Part shown: positions 1-7,370 of the stretch, in pieces
How positions within the stretch are numbered: the first letter of the stretch is position 1
Layout: each line of letters begins with the position of its first letter
The notes under the pieces: model-generated
Database searches by the model: none
Told to the model about the DNA's origin: nothing
The model's input: only the letters and a program-made list of their open reading frames with translations
Translations under genes and position numbers: made by a program
NCBI GenBank assembly: GCA_951812655.1
Contig: OX638319.1
Span: 682,001 to 746,000 of the forward strand
Direction: 5' to 3'
DNA from: an uncultured Candidatus Nitrosopumilus sp.
GTDB taxonomy: Archaea; Thermoproteota; Nitrososphaeria; Nitrososphaerales; Nitrosopumilaceae
Length of the DNA stretch: 64,000 nucleotides

Positions 1-278
1 TCTACAAACACGTCTGATGGGTCACTCAAGCTTGTGTTTCCAAAGTCTACGATCTCTACAAACACGCCGTTTGCGTCAAACTTCTGTATTCTGTCATTTC
101 TGGTATCTGCGACGTACACGTTGCCATCAGAGTCTACAAACATGCCTCTTGGCTCATTAAATTCTCCATTGTCGATTCCTAATGATCCTATGTTTATTGA
201 AGGAACAACTGCAAATGATGTATTTATAAAAAAAGTTCCTGAAATTAAAACAAGTAAAATGAATAGAACTTTTAACAT
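1..278 (-). CDS. Secreted NHL-repeat protein (5' end only)
   Basis: The reading frame enters from the window edge and its ATG lies at 276-278, so only the first 92 residues are visible. They begin with a hydrophobic signal peptide ending in NTSFA, then show NHL-type blade sequence (PRGMFVDSDGNVYVADTRND, RIQKFDANG). NHL repeats form beta-propellers, usually extracellular in these archaea, but the ligand cannot be read from sequence. A TATA-like element at 301-310 sits about 27 nt upstream of the ATG, which supports this start and a leaderless transcript. It is divergent from the multicopper oxidase gene. Confidence 0.8.
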   Translation of the reverse strand, partial: MLKVLFILLVLISGTFFINTSFAVVPSINIGSLGIDNGEFNEPRGMFVDSDGNVYVADTRNDRIQKFDANGVFVEIVDFGNTSLSDPSDVFV

Positions 279-300
279 ATTTTTCTTTTTTTAATTTCTG

Positions 301-360
301 TTAATATAAATAATTTTTTTGGTTATTACTGAGACATAATCAAGAATAATTTTTTATATC
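301..360. promoter_or_regulatory. Two back-to-back TATA elements
   Basis: TTTATATTAA (read on the minus strand, 301-310) lies about 27 nt before the NHL gene start. TTTATATC (plus strand, 353-360) lies about 26 nt before the TTG start of the oxidase gene at 383. The spacing fits leaderless archaeal transcripts in both directions and supports the unusual TTG start. Confidence 0.55.
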
Positions 361-382
361 AGTATATCAGATAATTGCTGAA

Positions 383-3300
383 TTGTTAGGCAGATCTGGT
401 GCATTGTTATTATCTCTTGTAATAATTTCTGGAACTTCCTTAGTTGGCAGTTCTTTTTTATTCGATACTTCAGAGCTTGATATGCTTGAATGGATGCAGT
501 TTGCAGAGGCTGCTGGGGGACATGATATTCATCATAATATTTCTATGTCTGCCGTAGAGTTACCTGATGGACTGTATGCATACAAGATGGATAGTCATCA
601 AATTGTCGTTGATGGTGACACTGCTAGTGCCTTGGATGTCACTGTTAACAGATACGGGTCTGCAGATCCCAAACCTTCTATTCCAGGTCCGACAGTTGTA
701 ATCACTGAGGGCGAATCCGTAACTATTAACTTAACAAACAATGTTTCTTGTGATAAATTACCTCAATCAAATGTTTCAGGATATGAGATGTATAATGGAA
801 AAATTGGAATTCATGTACATGGTGTCCATTATTTGCCTGAAGATGACAGCACACAAGCAATCATGAATCCTGCATCTGCTACAGCATCAGCAAATTGTGG
901 TGGGGATGTTGTGGATTTTGAATGGATTGCAGCACCTGGCACGGCAGGAACATGGCCATATCATGACCATACTTTCTTAGGTGAAAATGGAGCTGAAGAT
1001 AAGGGTCTGTTTGGAACAGTTATTGTAAAACCTGAAAACGGAAAAACTGTTGGATTTGTAGATGATGATGGACAGATCCAAAAGGTCAAGGAAACACAAA
1101 TTGACAAGGACTTTATTTTATGGATGGTTTCAACTGAAGAGTTAGGACGAAGCATATTTTATGGAATGGAAATAGATAATCGTGCAGAATTTTTAACTGC
1201 AGACGACGATACTAATTTTGTAGATGATGTGGGTAGGCAGACTGCACTTTGGCAAAACCCTAATCTTGTAATTACTGAAGACAAAATTGTTAGATATCAC
1301 GTGTTAGGAATTGGAGATGACTTCCATGCTTTCCATCTTCATGGGCACAGATGGGTTGAACCTCAAACAACTAAAAATATCATTGATGTGAGGGAAATTG
1401 CTCCTCTAGAACGTCATACTTTCATCATTAAAGCCGGACAAGGTACAATTGATGAAAATGGGCAAGAATTTGTAGGTCCTGGAAATTGGATGTATCACTG
1501 TCACGTATTTTCTCACATGGAAGAGGGTATGAGTGGAATGATGAAGGTTCTTCCAAATGACGTTGCTGGTGTAACAGACAAACTTCCAACAATTGGTGCT
1601 GTTTTTACTATAAGTGATGAACCTGGTGTTTGGATGAAAACTCTTGATGCTGGAATTGCAGATTCTTTGACATCTGAGCAAGGAATTGGGTTTCCTTTGG
1701 GATCCTTAGGACCCGGCACTCATTTTGAGAACAGTGAAGGAAGATCAACTGCTGTGATATCTGTAGGTGAAACGGTACTTTGGACTATGAAAGATTCTCA
1801 AACTGTTCATACTGTTACTAGTTTAATTTGGCCTGCTTCCACACCGAATGTTGAAGCATCTGCACTCTTTATTGATAAACAGCTTCCAATCCGGGGTTCA
1901 ACATATCTTACAGGTTCAACTGGTGGTGTAAATGGTGTTATCAAAACCTTTGATGAACCTGGACTCTACGTATTTGTTTGTAAAATTCACCCATACATGT
2001 TTAGTGCTGTGATAGCCGACGATCCTGCTAGTACTGCACCTGATGGAAGTCTTGCACTCGACATTGGAGATGATCTTAGAATTCTTACCACTGCTTCTGT
2101 TTTAGCTACTGTGCAGGTTCCTGGTACCAATTTCAAAATTACTGATGTAGACACTTTAGCATCTGTGCTTGATACTGGTCTGGGTGCTGCTACTGGCCTT
2201 CAAACTGAGGCAGCTGCTGACGAAGTTGCAGGAATTGGAATTGATTTGGCTAAATCCCTGTTGACAACATTCTATGTGGCAACTGATACTAATAACTGGA
2301 AGGATTATTCCAAATCTGATTGGAATGTATCATTTCCTCCTGTACCTGTTCTTCTAGACAGTAATGGTGATAGAACTGATGCCTCGACCAATATAGTTGC
2401 CAATATGAGTGCCTTGAATATTCAAATGCAAAATATTCAGTCCGATATTTTTGATCCTCAAGGAAAACCAGGAGTTGGTGAAGTTCTAATTAATACACAA
2501 TTTGAACGAACCATGCAAAAAAATCATGATGGTACTCCTCAAGACAAACCTGGAACCATTACTGTTGTTAATGCCAACACCTGGAATATTGACCGAAAAG
2601 TAGCATTGCCTGAAATTAACATGAATAATCCACATAACATGTGGACCGATACCGCCAATGATGTCATTTATCAAACGCAATGGATTGATAAGCGAATGGT
2701 AGGGTTTGAAAGAGAATCTGGAAATATTATTAAGGATCAATTTGTAGGTCAATCGCCTTCACACATAATGACTGCACCGGATACTGGTAAAATCTACATA
2801 GCGATGAATGGAGAAGAGGCAGTAAATGAACTTGATCCTAAAACTTGGGAAACTACGAGAATTATTACTAGTGGGCAAGATTCACACCCACACGGTCACT
2901 GGATTAGTTCTGATGGCCAATATGTTGTAACACCAAATTTCTTTACACATAATTCTGCAATCATTGACTTACATGCCAATCCTCCCGTCGTAACTCAGGT
3001 CACTACTGGACTTGCACCAATTGCAATTGGAATGCATCCTGATACTAATGATTACTACACTGCTGATTTCTTAGGAAATACTTATACAAAAATTGATCCT
3101 GCAAATCCTGCAAATCCTACTACAATTGATATTACTTTAGATTCTCTAACCGGGTTTGGTGTTGTCACGGGCATTCCTATTCAAACTCCTGTGAGTCCTG
3201 ATGGCAAATACATGGTCACCGCCCAAGTCTTGAATTCCAAGCTTACTATAGTTGATACTGAAGTTGGCTCATCTACACAAGATACCATTGTGGCTGTATT

Positions 3301-3727
3301 GCCATGTGATCCTGGTTGTCATGGGGTTCAGTGGGGAGCCAAACTTAATCCTGTAACTGGTGTAGAGTCTGAGTATTATGCTTATGTTTCAAACAAATTC
3401 TCTAACTCCTTAATCGTTGTTGATCCTAATCCAAATATTGATACTAACGGAATCAATGGTATTGAAACTAATGGTGCTGATGCCAGCATAGTGGGTAGAA
3501 TCCTATTGATTGATGATAAGAATACTCAAAAAGATGACTATGTAATTGGCCTTGATGGAATGGGCGGCCAGGGTGTTTTAGCTATTCCAAATGTTTACCA
3601 GGGATGGATTGAAGAAACTAATGCATTGTGTTCAGCTGCTGACGCAAATTCTAGTAAGTGTTCAAATCAAGTATATGATTTCTTGTATGGGGCTAATGGA
3701 CTTAATGCTTCTCAAAGAGATCCATGA
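383..3727 (+). CDS. Secreted multicopper oxidase / amicyanin-like / beta-propeller fusion
   Basis: This 1114-residue extracellular protein starts with a signal peptide (TTG start, set by the TATA spacing). Two cupredoxin domains follow. The first has HVHGVH (144-149) and HDH (194-196); the second has HAFHLHGH (315-322) and HCHVFSHMEEGM with Cys373, His378 and Met383 as type-1 copper ligands. These give the trinuclear and type-1 copper sites of a two-domain multicopper oxidase, with type-1 copper only in domain 2. A third cupredoxin has His476 and the loop C533-x2-H536-P-x-M539, as in amicyanin. Residues from about 725 to the end form a YVTN-like beta-propeller. The electron donor and substrate are unknown. 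Related oxidases are abundant in ammonia-oxidising archaea, so a role in periplasmic nitrogen or copper redox chemistry is plausible but inferred. Confidence 0.85.
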   Translation: MLGRSGALLLSLVIISGTSLVGSSFLFDTSELDMLEWMQFAEAAGGHDIHHNISMSAVELPDGLYAYKMDSHQIVVDGDTASALDVTVNRYGSADPKPSIPGPTVVITEGESVTINLTNNVSCDKLPQSNVSGYEMYNGKIGIHVHGVHYLPEDDSTQAIMNPASATASANCGGDVVDFEWIAAPGTAGTWPYHDHTFLGENGAEDKGLFGTVIVKPENGKTVGFVDDDGQIQKVKETQIDKDFILWMVSTEELGRSIFYGMEIDNRAEFLTADDDTNFVDDVGRQTALWQNPNLVITEDKIVRYHVLGIGDDFHAFHLHGHRWVEPQTTKNIIDVREIAPLERHTFIIKAGQGTIDENGQEFVGPGNWMYHCHVFSHMEEGMSGMMKVLPNDVAGVTDKLPTIGAVFTISDEPGVWMKTLDAGIADSLTSEQGIGFPLGSLGPGTHFENSEGRSTAVISVGETVLWTMKDSQTVHTVTSLIWPASTPNVEASALFIDKQLPIRGSTYLTGSTGGVNGVIKTFDEPGLYVFVCKIHPYMFSAVIADDPASTAPDGSLALDIGDDLRILTTASVLATVQVPGTNFKITDVDTLASVLDTGLGAATGLQTEAAADEVAGIGIDLAKSLLTTFYVATDTNNWKDYSKSDWNVSFPPVPVLLDSNGDRTDASTNIVANMSALNIQMQNIQSDIFDPQGKPGVGEVLINTQFERTMQKNHDGTPQDKPGTITVVNANTWNIDRKVALPEINMNNPHNMWTDTANDVIYQTQWIDKRMVGFERESGNIIKDQFVGQSPSHIMTAPDTGKIYIAMNGEEAVNELDPKTWETTRIITSGQDSHPHGHWISSDGQYVVTPNFFTHNSAIIDLHANPPVVTQVTTGLAPIAIGMHPDTNDYYTADFLGNTYTKIDPANPANPTTIDITLDSLTGFGVVTGIPIQTPVSPDGKYMVTAQVLNSKLTIVDTEVGSSTQDTIVAVLPCDPGCHGVQWGAKLNPVTGVESEYYAYVSNKFSNSLIVVDPNPNIDTNGINGIETNGADASIVGRILLIDDKNTQKDDYVIGLDGMGGQGVLAIPNVYQGWIEETNALCSAADANSSKCSNQVYDFLYGANGLNASQRDP

Positions 3728-4314
3728 TCTTAATGATTAGAATTAGTTGTTGTATTGATGTTGAAATTCTTCCTATCGTCATAAAAAAATATTGTTCAAT
3801 TTAGCTTAAATTGGAAAATAATCAAATAAATTGAATAATCTATTTACTCTCTATTCTCATTTCTTAATTTTCTATTCTGTATCTGTTTCAGATGTTTTGT
3901 GATGAATTCTTTTTGCAATGCTTGCAAGTATCTTGACTTTACCATGCACATCTTAATTTGGTGTTGTTGTTGTTAAGATAAACCATTTCCTGTTTTCCAT
4001 CTCGTTACATGTTGGATAATGAGATAAATGTCAATTTGCTAATCGCTATGTCCTGTCATTCCAAGTATTTTTTGCTATTTTTCTATTCTTTTTTCCTGCT
4101 AATCATTAATCGTTCTTTTACAATTTTTTTATGCATTCAAGTCTTATGACGTGTTCTTGAATTCAATACATTTCCTGTTTTTCTATGGTTCTCTTTGAAT
4201 ATACATTGATATCATAATTTAAAATTTTTTCTCAAAAATGATTGTTTATGATGGATGTTCACTGGTTATAGACTACAAAAATATGTTAAACTTCGGTCAG
4301 AGCATTACTTTAAT

Positions 4315-4512
4315 TTACTTTGGTAAGAATGCCGAATTTTGTTTTGAAATGATTACAACGAGGTGTACTGGAAAGACACGAACTCTGGATGCATCTATCG
4401 TGTTTTCCTCCCTCCATCTGCCCACTTCCTCAAAGACTATTCCTTGAATTTCAGCAGGTATGATGTTCCTCGTCAGAACTAGTTTGCAAAAATGAAATTT
4501 AAGTAATTCTGA
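4315..4512 (-). pseudogene. Possible gene remnant without start codon
   Basis: A 65-codon open stretch ends at TAA (4315-4317) and is bounded upstream by a TGA. Its translation looks protein-like, with segments such as IPAEIQGIVFEEVGRWREEN and IDASRVRVFPVHLVVII, but no ATG, GTG or TTG precedes the well-composed part. I read it as the end of a decayed gene, or as a fragment left by a deletion. I do not recognise the family. Confidence 0.35.
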
Positions 4513-4595
4513 TCAATTTCTTTAAATTTGTTTGAATTTACACATTAATCGATACATACTTTCGTAATTCACGTGTTCTGCTTTATTATTATATT

Positions 4596-4718
4596 TTACG
4601 CATAAGCAGTGAAGGCAGACTCGGGATATCTGTCGTATATCCTATTGTCGTGCTGCATGTCAGTGCATACATCTTGGTATGGCAGAGGACATCTAAGAAT
4701 CTCTGTCTTCCAATTCAT
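4596..4718 (-). CDS. Small ORF, 40 aa, unknown
   Basis: The frame has an ATG (4716-4718) and a TAA stop, and encodes MNWKTEILRCPLPYQDVCTD followed by a polar Tyr-rich tail ending in FTAYA. The composition (Asp, Tyr, Arg, two Cys) is more protein-like than expected for AT-rich spacer. No clear TATA box or family assignment can be given. It may be a real small protein or the tail of a decayed gene. Confidence 0.35.
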   Translation of the reverse strand: MNWKTEILRCPLPYQDVCTDMQHDNRIYDRYPESAFTAYA

Positions 4719-4842
4719 TTCATTTTATCTTTGACGTGTGTTGAAAGTTTGAATATGTACTTGCTAGCAATTCTTTTTTTTAAATTGGTGCTTCTCTTCT
4801 TCTTTCATCCTTTTGCTTCATCTGTGGGGTTCTGAGATCAAA

Positions 4843-5517
4843 TTACTTTGTCATCTTTTTTGCTTTTGCAAATACTGACGACCATTGGTTCCAGGTAAGT
4901 CTGCCTGTCTGAGTGTTTTGTTTTGACGGATGATATGATGTGAGAATTTTGAATCCGTCATAGCTAAATAGATTGTTATGGCCAAACTTTTCTGGCTTCA
5001 CCTTGTACAATCTGCATGCAGCATCATATGCTATCTTTCCAAGACACAAAACAGTTGTAACGTTTTTCAGAATCTCTTTTTCTTGCTCCAAGTATCCAAA
5101 GCATGTGTCCATTTCTTCGCGAGTTGGTTTGTTTTGAGGCGGTGCGCATCTTACTGCGGCTGTAATGTATGCATTGTTGAGTATCAATCCGTCATCTGCA
5201 GTCTGACTGGTAGGAATAGATGCAAATCCATGTTTGTGCATCACTTTGGCTACCCAGTCTCCAGAAGAATCTCCTGTAAACATTCTTCCCGTCCTGTTTC
5301 CTCCATGAGCTGCAGGAGCTAATCCGACGATCAACAGTTTGGCCTTGACATCCCCAAATCCTGAAAGCGGTCTGCCATAGTATTTTTCTTCCTTGAACCG
5401 TCTTACCTTGTTTTTTGCCACGTCTCTAATGTATGCTGATAACCTTGGGCATTTCTTACATCCTGCAATCTTCTTGTTTAGGGATCCAATTGACTTCAAG
5501 CTGGAATTTTCTGCCAT
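4843..5517 (-). CDS. Family 5 uracil-DNA glycosylase (UdgB type)
   Basis: This base-excision repair enzyme removes uracil, and in family 5 also other deaminated bases, from DNA. The 224-residue protein has the N-terminal CKKCPR pair (Cys19, Cys22) and later cysteines near RCAPP and MDTCF, the usual four ligands of the Fe-S cluster. GLAPAAHGGNRTGRMFTGDS matches active-site motif A of family 5, which lacks the catalytic Asp/Asn of other families, and HPSKQNTQTGRL matches the closing motif. It lies 15 bp downstream of a PH-like gene on the same strand and may be cotranscribed with it. Confidence 0.9.
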   Translation of the reverse strand: MAENSSLKSIGSLNKKIAGCKKCPRLSAYIRDVAKNKVRRFKEEKYYGRPLSGFGDVKAKLLIVGLAPAAHGGNRTGRMFTGDSSGDWVAKVMHKHGFASIPTSQTADDGLILNNAYITAAVRCAPPQNKPTREEMDTCFGYLEQEKEILKNVTTVLCLGKIAYDAACRLYKVKPEKFGHNNLFSYDGFKILTSYHPSKQNTQTGRLTWNQWSSVFAKAKKMTK

Positions 5518-5532
5518 ATCTTTATCACTAGT

Positions 5533-5865
5533 TCAAATCATCTTTTTTAAAATGTTGAATGCGACACTGTGCCTTTCGGGAGTTATCCATAGTCTTTTGT
5601 ATACTTTATAGTCTGTCTCTAAAACAACTGCCTTATTTTTTGAGGGTCTTTGGGCATCAAAATGAAACCAATCCCTAAAGTTACTTGTCCCAGATATGCG
5701 AAGCCTTCCTGAAGACAGACTCATTTCTCTTTCTGAGACCCTTTTGACGTGTGAAATCATGACGTCTTTCTTGTCCCGTGGCAAAACCCATGACTTGAAT
5801 TGTATTCTGTCCTCAAAAATTGAAAGATGTTTGTCGCTATATAGAGGAGTTTTGACCATGTGCAT
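5533..5865 (-). CDS. Hypothetical protein, PH-domain-like
   Basis: About 110 residues from the ATG at 5863-5865; two TTG codons just upstream are possible but less likely starts. The pattern of short alternating strands followed by a terminal helix (about residues 95-110, HSVAFNILKKMI) resembles small bacterial/archaeal PH-fold proteins, with basic and aromatic residues around FRDWFHFDA. No catalytic motif is seen. It sits between the nitroreductase (19 bp upstream) and the glycosylase (15 bp downstream), all on the minus strand, suggesting one transcript. The function is unknown. Confidence 0.6.
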   Translation of the reverse strand: MHMVKTPLYSDKHLSIFEDRIQFKSWVLPRDKKDVMISHVKRVSEREMSLSSGRLRISGTSNFRDWFHFDAQRPSKNKAVVLETDYKVYKRLWITPERHSVAFNILKKMI

Positions 5866-5884
5866 CAACAAGAGATCCAGACAG

Positions 5885-6490
5885 CTATGAGAATTTATCC
5901 GTAAATACTACGCTATCAAGTGATAGCTGTCCCCCTCGCGGCATTGCGGGTTTTGCTTGCTTTCCTATTGCCATCAACATTGAGATCACGTGGTTCTCAG
6001 GTAGATTGATAATCTCTGAAACTTTTTTGGGATCAAACCCTATCATGGGATTTGAATCATACCCCATCGATTTTGCAGTAAGCATAATTGTCTGAGATGC
6101 AATGCCGCATGATCTCATCGCCTCGTCTCTTTGAAGCTCGTCATTTCCTTCGTAAAATGGTCCCATTGCAGATACAAGGAATTCTCTAGCTTCTTTTGGA
6201 GCATCTTTCCAATATCGTGCAGGGTTGTCTTTCCACGCTTTCAAATTTGCGCATATTACGATTAGCACTGATGAATCTGTAACCTGAGCTTGATCCCATG
6301 ATGCCGCACGAATATGCTTTCTGGTTTCCGGATCTCTGACTACGACAAATCTCCAGTTTTGCATGTTAAATGATGTCGGTGACAATATTGCCATCGATAG
6401 CATCTGATTAATTTCATCATCTGTAAGTTCATGATTTGTGTCATAATGTTTTACGGAGCGACGTTCCTTAATTGCGTCAAAGGTGTTCAT
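5885..6490 (-). CDS. Nitroreductase-family FMN oxidoreductase
   Basis: The 201-residue protein has the family's N-terminal KERRSVKHY (FMN phosphate contact), the LSPTSFNMQNWRFVVV segment and the C-terminal PAMPRGG loop. Members are FMN-dependent, NAD(P)H-using dimers acting on quinones, nitro compounds or other electrophiles, so the natural substrate cannot be read here. I prefer the ATG at 6490 over that at 6499, because the TATA-like ATATTTAT at 6514-6521 is then 27 nt away. It heads the minus-strand group with the PH-like and uracil-DNA glycosylase genes. Confidence 0.85.
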   Translation of the reverse strand: MNTFDAIKERRSVKHYDTNHELTDDEINQMLSMAILSPTSFNMQNWRFVVVRDPETRKHIRAASWDQAQVTDSSVLIVICANLKAWKDNPARYWKDAPKEAREFLVSAMGPFYEGNDELQRDEAMRSCGIASQTIMLTAKSMGYDSNPMIGFDPKKVSEIINLPENHVISMLMAIGKQAKPAMPRGGQLSLDSVVFTDKFS

Positions 6491-6534
6491 ACCTATCATA
6501 GGATCAAATCTCCATATTTATCATTTTAATATCG

Positions 6535-6648
6535 TCACACTTCATCGGATGAATCATTCTCAATAAAGTATGATTCAAGATTTCCACCACTGTTCTGATA
6601 GTGTATCACAATTCCGTGTTCTAGTCTTGTCGTTCTAATGTATTTCAT
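6535..6648 (-). CDS. Small ORF, 37 aa, unknown
   Basis: An ATG frame encodes MKYIRTTRLEHGIVIHYQNS followed by an acidic end (ENDSSDEV). It reads like a small beta-rich protein with balanced composition. It lies just upstream of the nitroreductase on the same strand, separated by that gene's own TATA element. I do not recognise the family. Confidence 0.4.
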   Translation of the reverse strand: MKYIRTTRLEHGIVIHYQNSGGNLESYFIENDSSDEV

Positions 6649-6934
6649 GACCTATCTCTGAAATTTTCTAATTTTGCAAAATCGACTTTCAATTTACATC
6701 TGCCTCAACCCTGATCCAGGTTAATTTACATCGACTCGTTCCGTTTTGCCAGTTTCTCAACAAAACCATCCTCTTTTTTGTATGCATGATGTAAATGCGT
6801 AAATTTCAATAAAAGAAATTACTGAGAAGTTATCTTTCGTTCATAAAAAAATTTGGAACAGAGTACGTGAAAATTAAAAAAATGCCAAGTCAAGTACTCC
6901 GAATTTAGTTTCCACTATGAAAACAACCGAGTAC
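6649..6934. other. Gap with no certain gene
   Basis: One very short minus-strand frame (6726-6809, TTG start, 27 codons, containing AYKKEDGFVEKLAKRNES) looks peptide-like but has no supporting promoter. Otherwise I see only AT-rich spacer, including a T/A run near 6844. Confidence 0.3.
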
Positions 6935-7219
6935 TTAGAGAATCTGCTTGCGAATTACCTCGTCGAAGGCTTGCAGGTATGCAATTGCTGAATGAATCTC
7001 TTCTTCTTGCATTGCATCTGCCGTGTTGATTGCAGTCGACCTGTCATTTGGAATTGACAGGATCTCAGCTTCCACGCCTTCAAGGATTTCTCCAAACTCG
7101 TGAACTAGGTTGTCTGCCTCGTCTTCTGGCATCAGATCGGTAAACCCGTATGCCATTGCCAGCATCAATGCCATGACAACTGTAAGGCCAACCGATTTCT
7201 TGTTGAGAATTCTAGTCAC
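6935..7219 (-). CDS. Small membrane-anchored or secreted protein, unknown
   Basis: From a GTG at 7219 the protein has 94 residues: a basic N-terminus, a hydrophobic segment (about residues 10-27, VGLTVVMALMLAMAYGF), then an acidic, helical remainder rich in Glu and Ala. A longer version from a GTG at 7282 is open and also has an AT-rich element about 27 nt upstream, so the start is uncertain; the shorter one gives a normal signal/anchor. It is divergent from the acidic Cys-repeat protein. No family recognised. Confidence 0.55.
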   Translation of the reverse strand: MTRILNKKSVGLTVVMALMLAMAYGFTDLMPEDEADNLVHEFGEILEGVEAEILSIPNDRSTAINTADAMQEEEIHSAIAYLQAFDEVIRKQIL

Positions 7220-7341
7220 ATCAAAAAGTCTCAAATTATCACACTTAAGAGAAGAGAACAAATGATTCTTGATTTCAGGCACGAATTTGTGAAAAAATGC
7301 CTCTTTTGTAATAAGAGATTCGTAACCATTCTACGATACGC

Positions 7342-7349
7342 TTTATATG
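7342..7349 (+). promoter_or_regulatory. TATA box deciding the start of the next gene
   Basis: TTTATATG lies about 26 nt before the ATG at 7371. It overlaps an earlier in-frame ATG at 7347, so that earlier codon cannot be the start of a normal transcript. Confidence 0.55.
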
Positions 7350-7370
7350 CAAAAAACTCGAAAAATCACA

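Larger units (their letters stand above)
3728..4842. other. 1.1-kb AT-rich gap with short reading frames and a gene remnant
   Basis: No full-size gene is visible. The minus strand holds a 40-codon ORF (4596-4718), a start-less protein-like stretch (4315-4512) and a weak basic 33-35-codon frame (3844-3951, beginning MVKSRYLQALQKEF). The plus-strand frames at 4238-4447 and 4650-4835 lie antisense to these and have poor composition. T-rich runs just after 3727 may end the oxidase transcript. Confidence 0.5.

Noticed and set aside
4238-4447. 69-codon plus-strand frame in the 1.1-kb gap
   Set aside because: Poor composition, and antisense to a better protein-like stretch on the minus strand.
5696-5890. 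Small plus-strand frame
   Set aside because: Shadow of the PH-like gene on the opposite strand.
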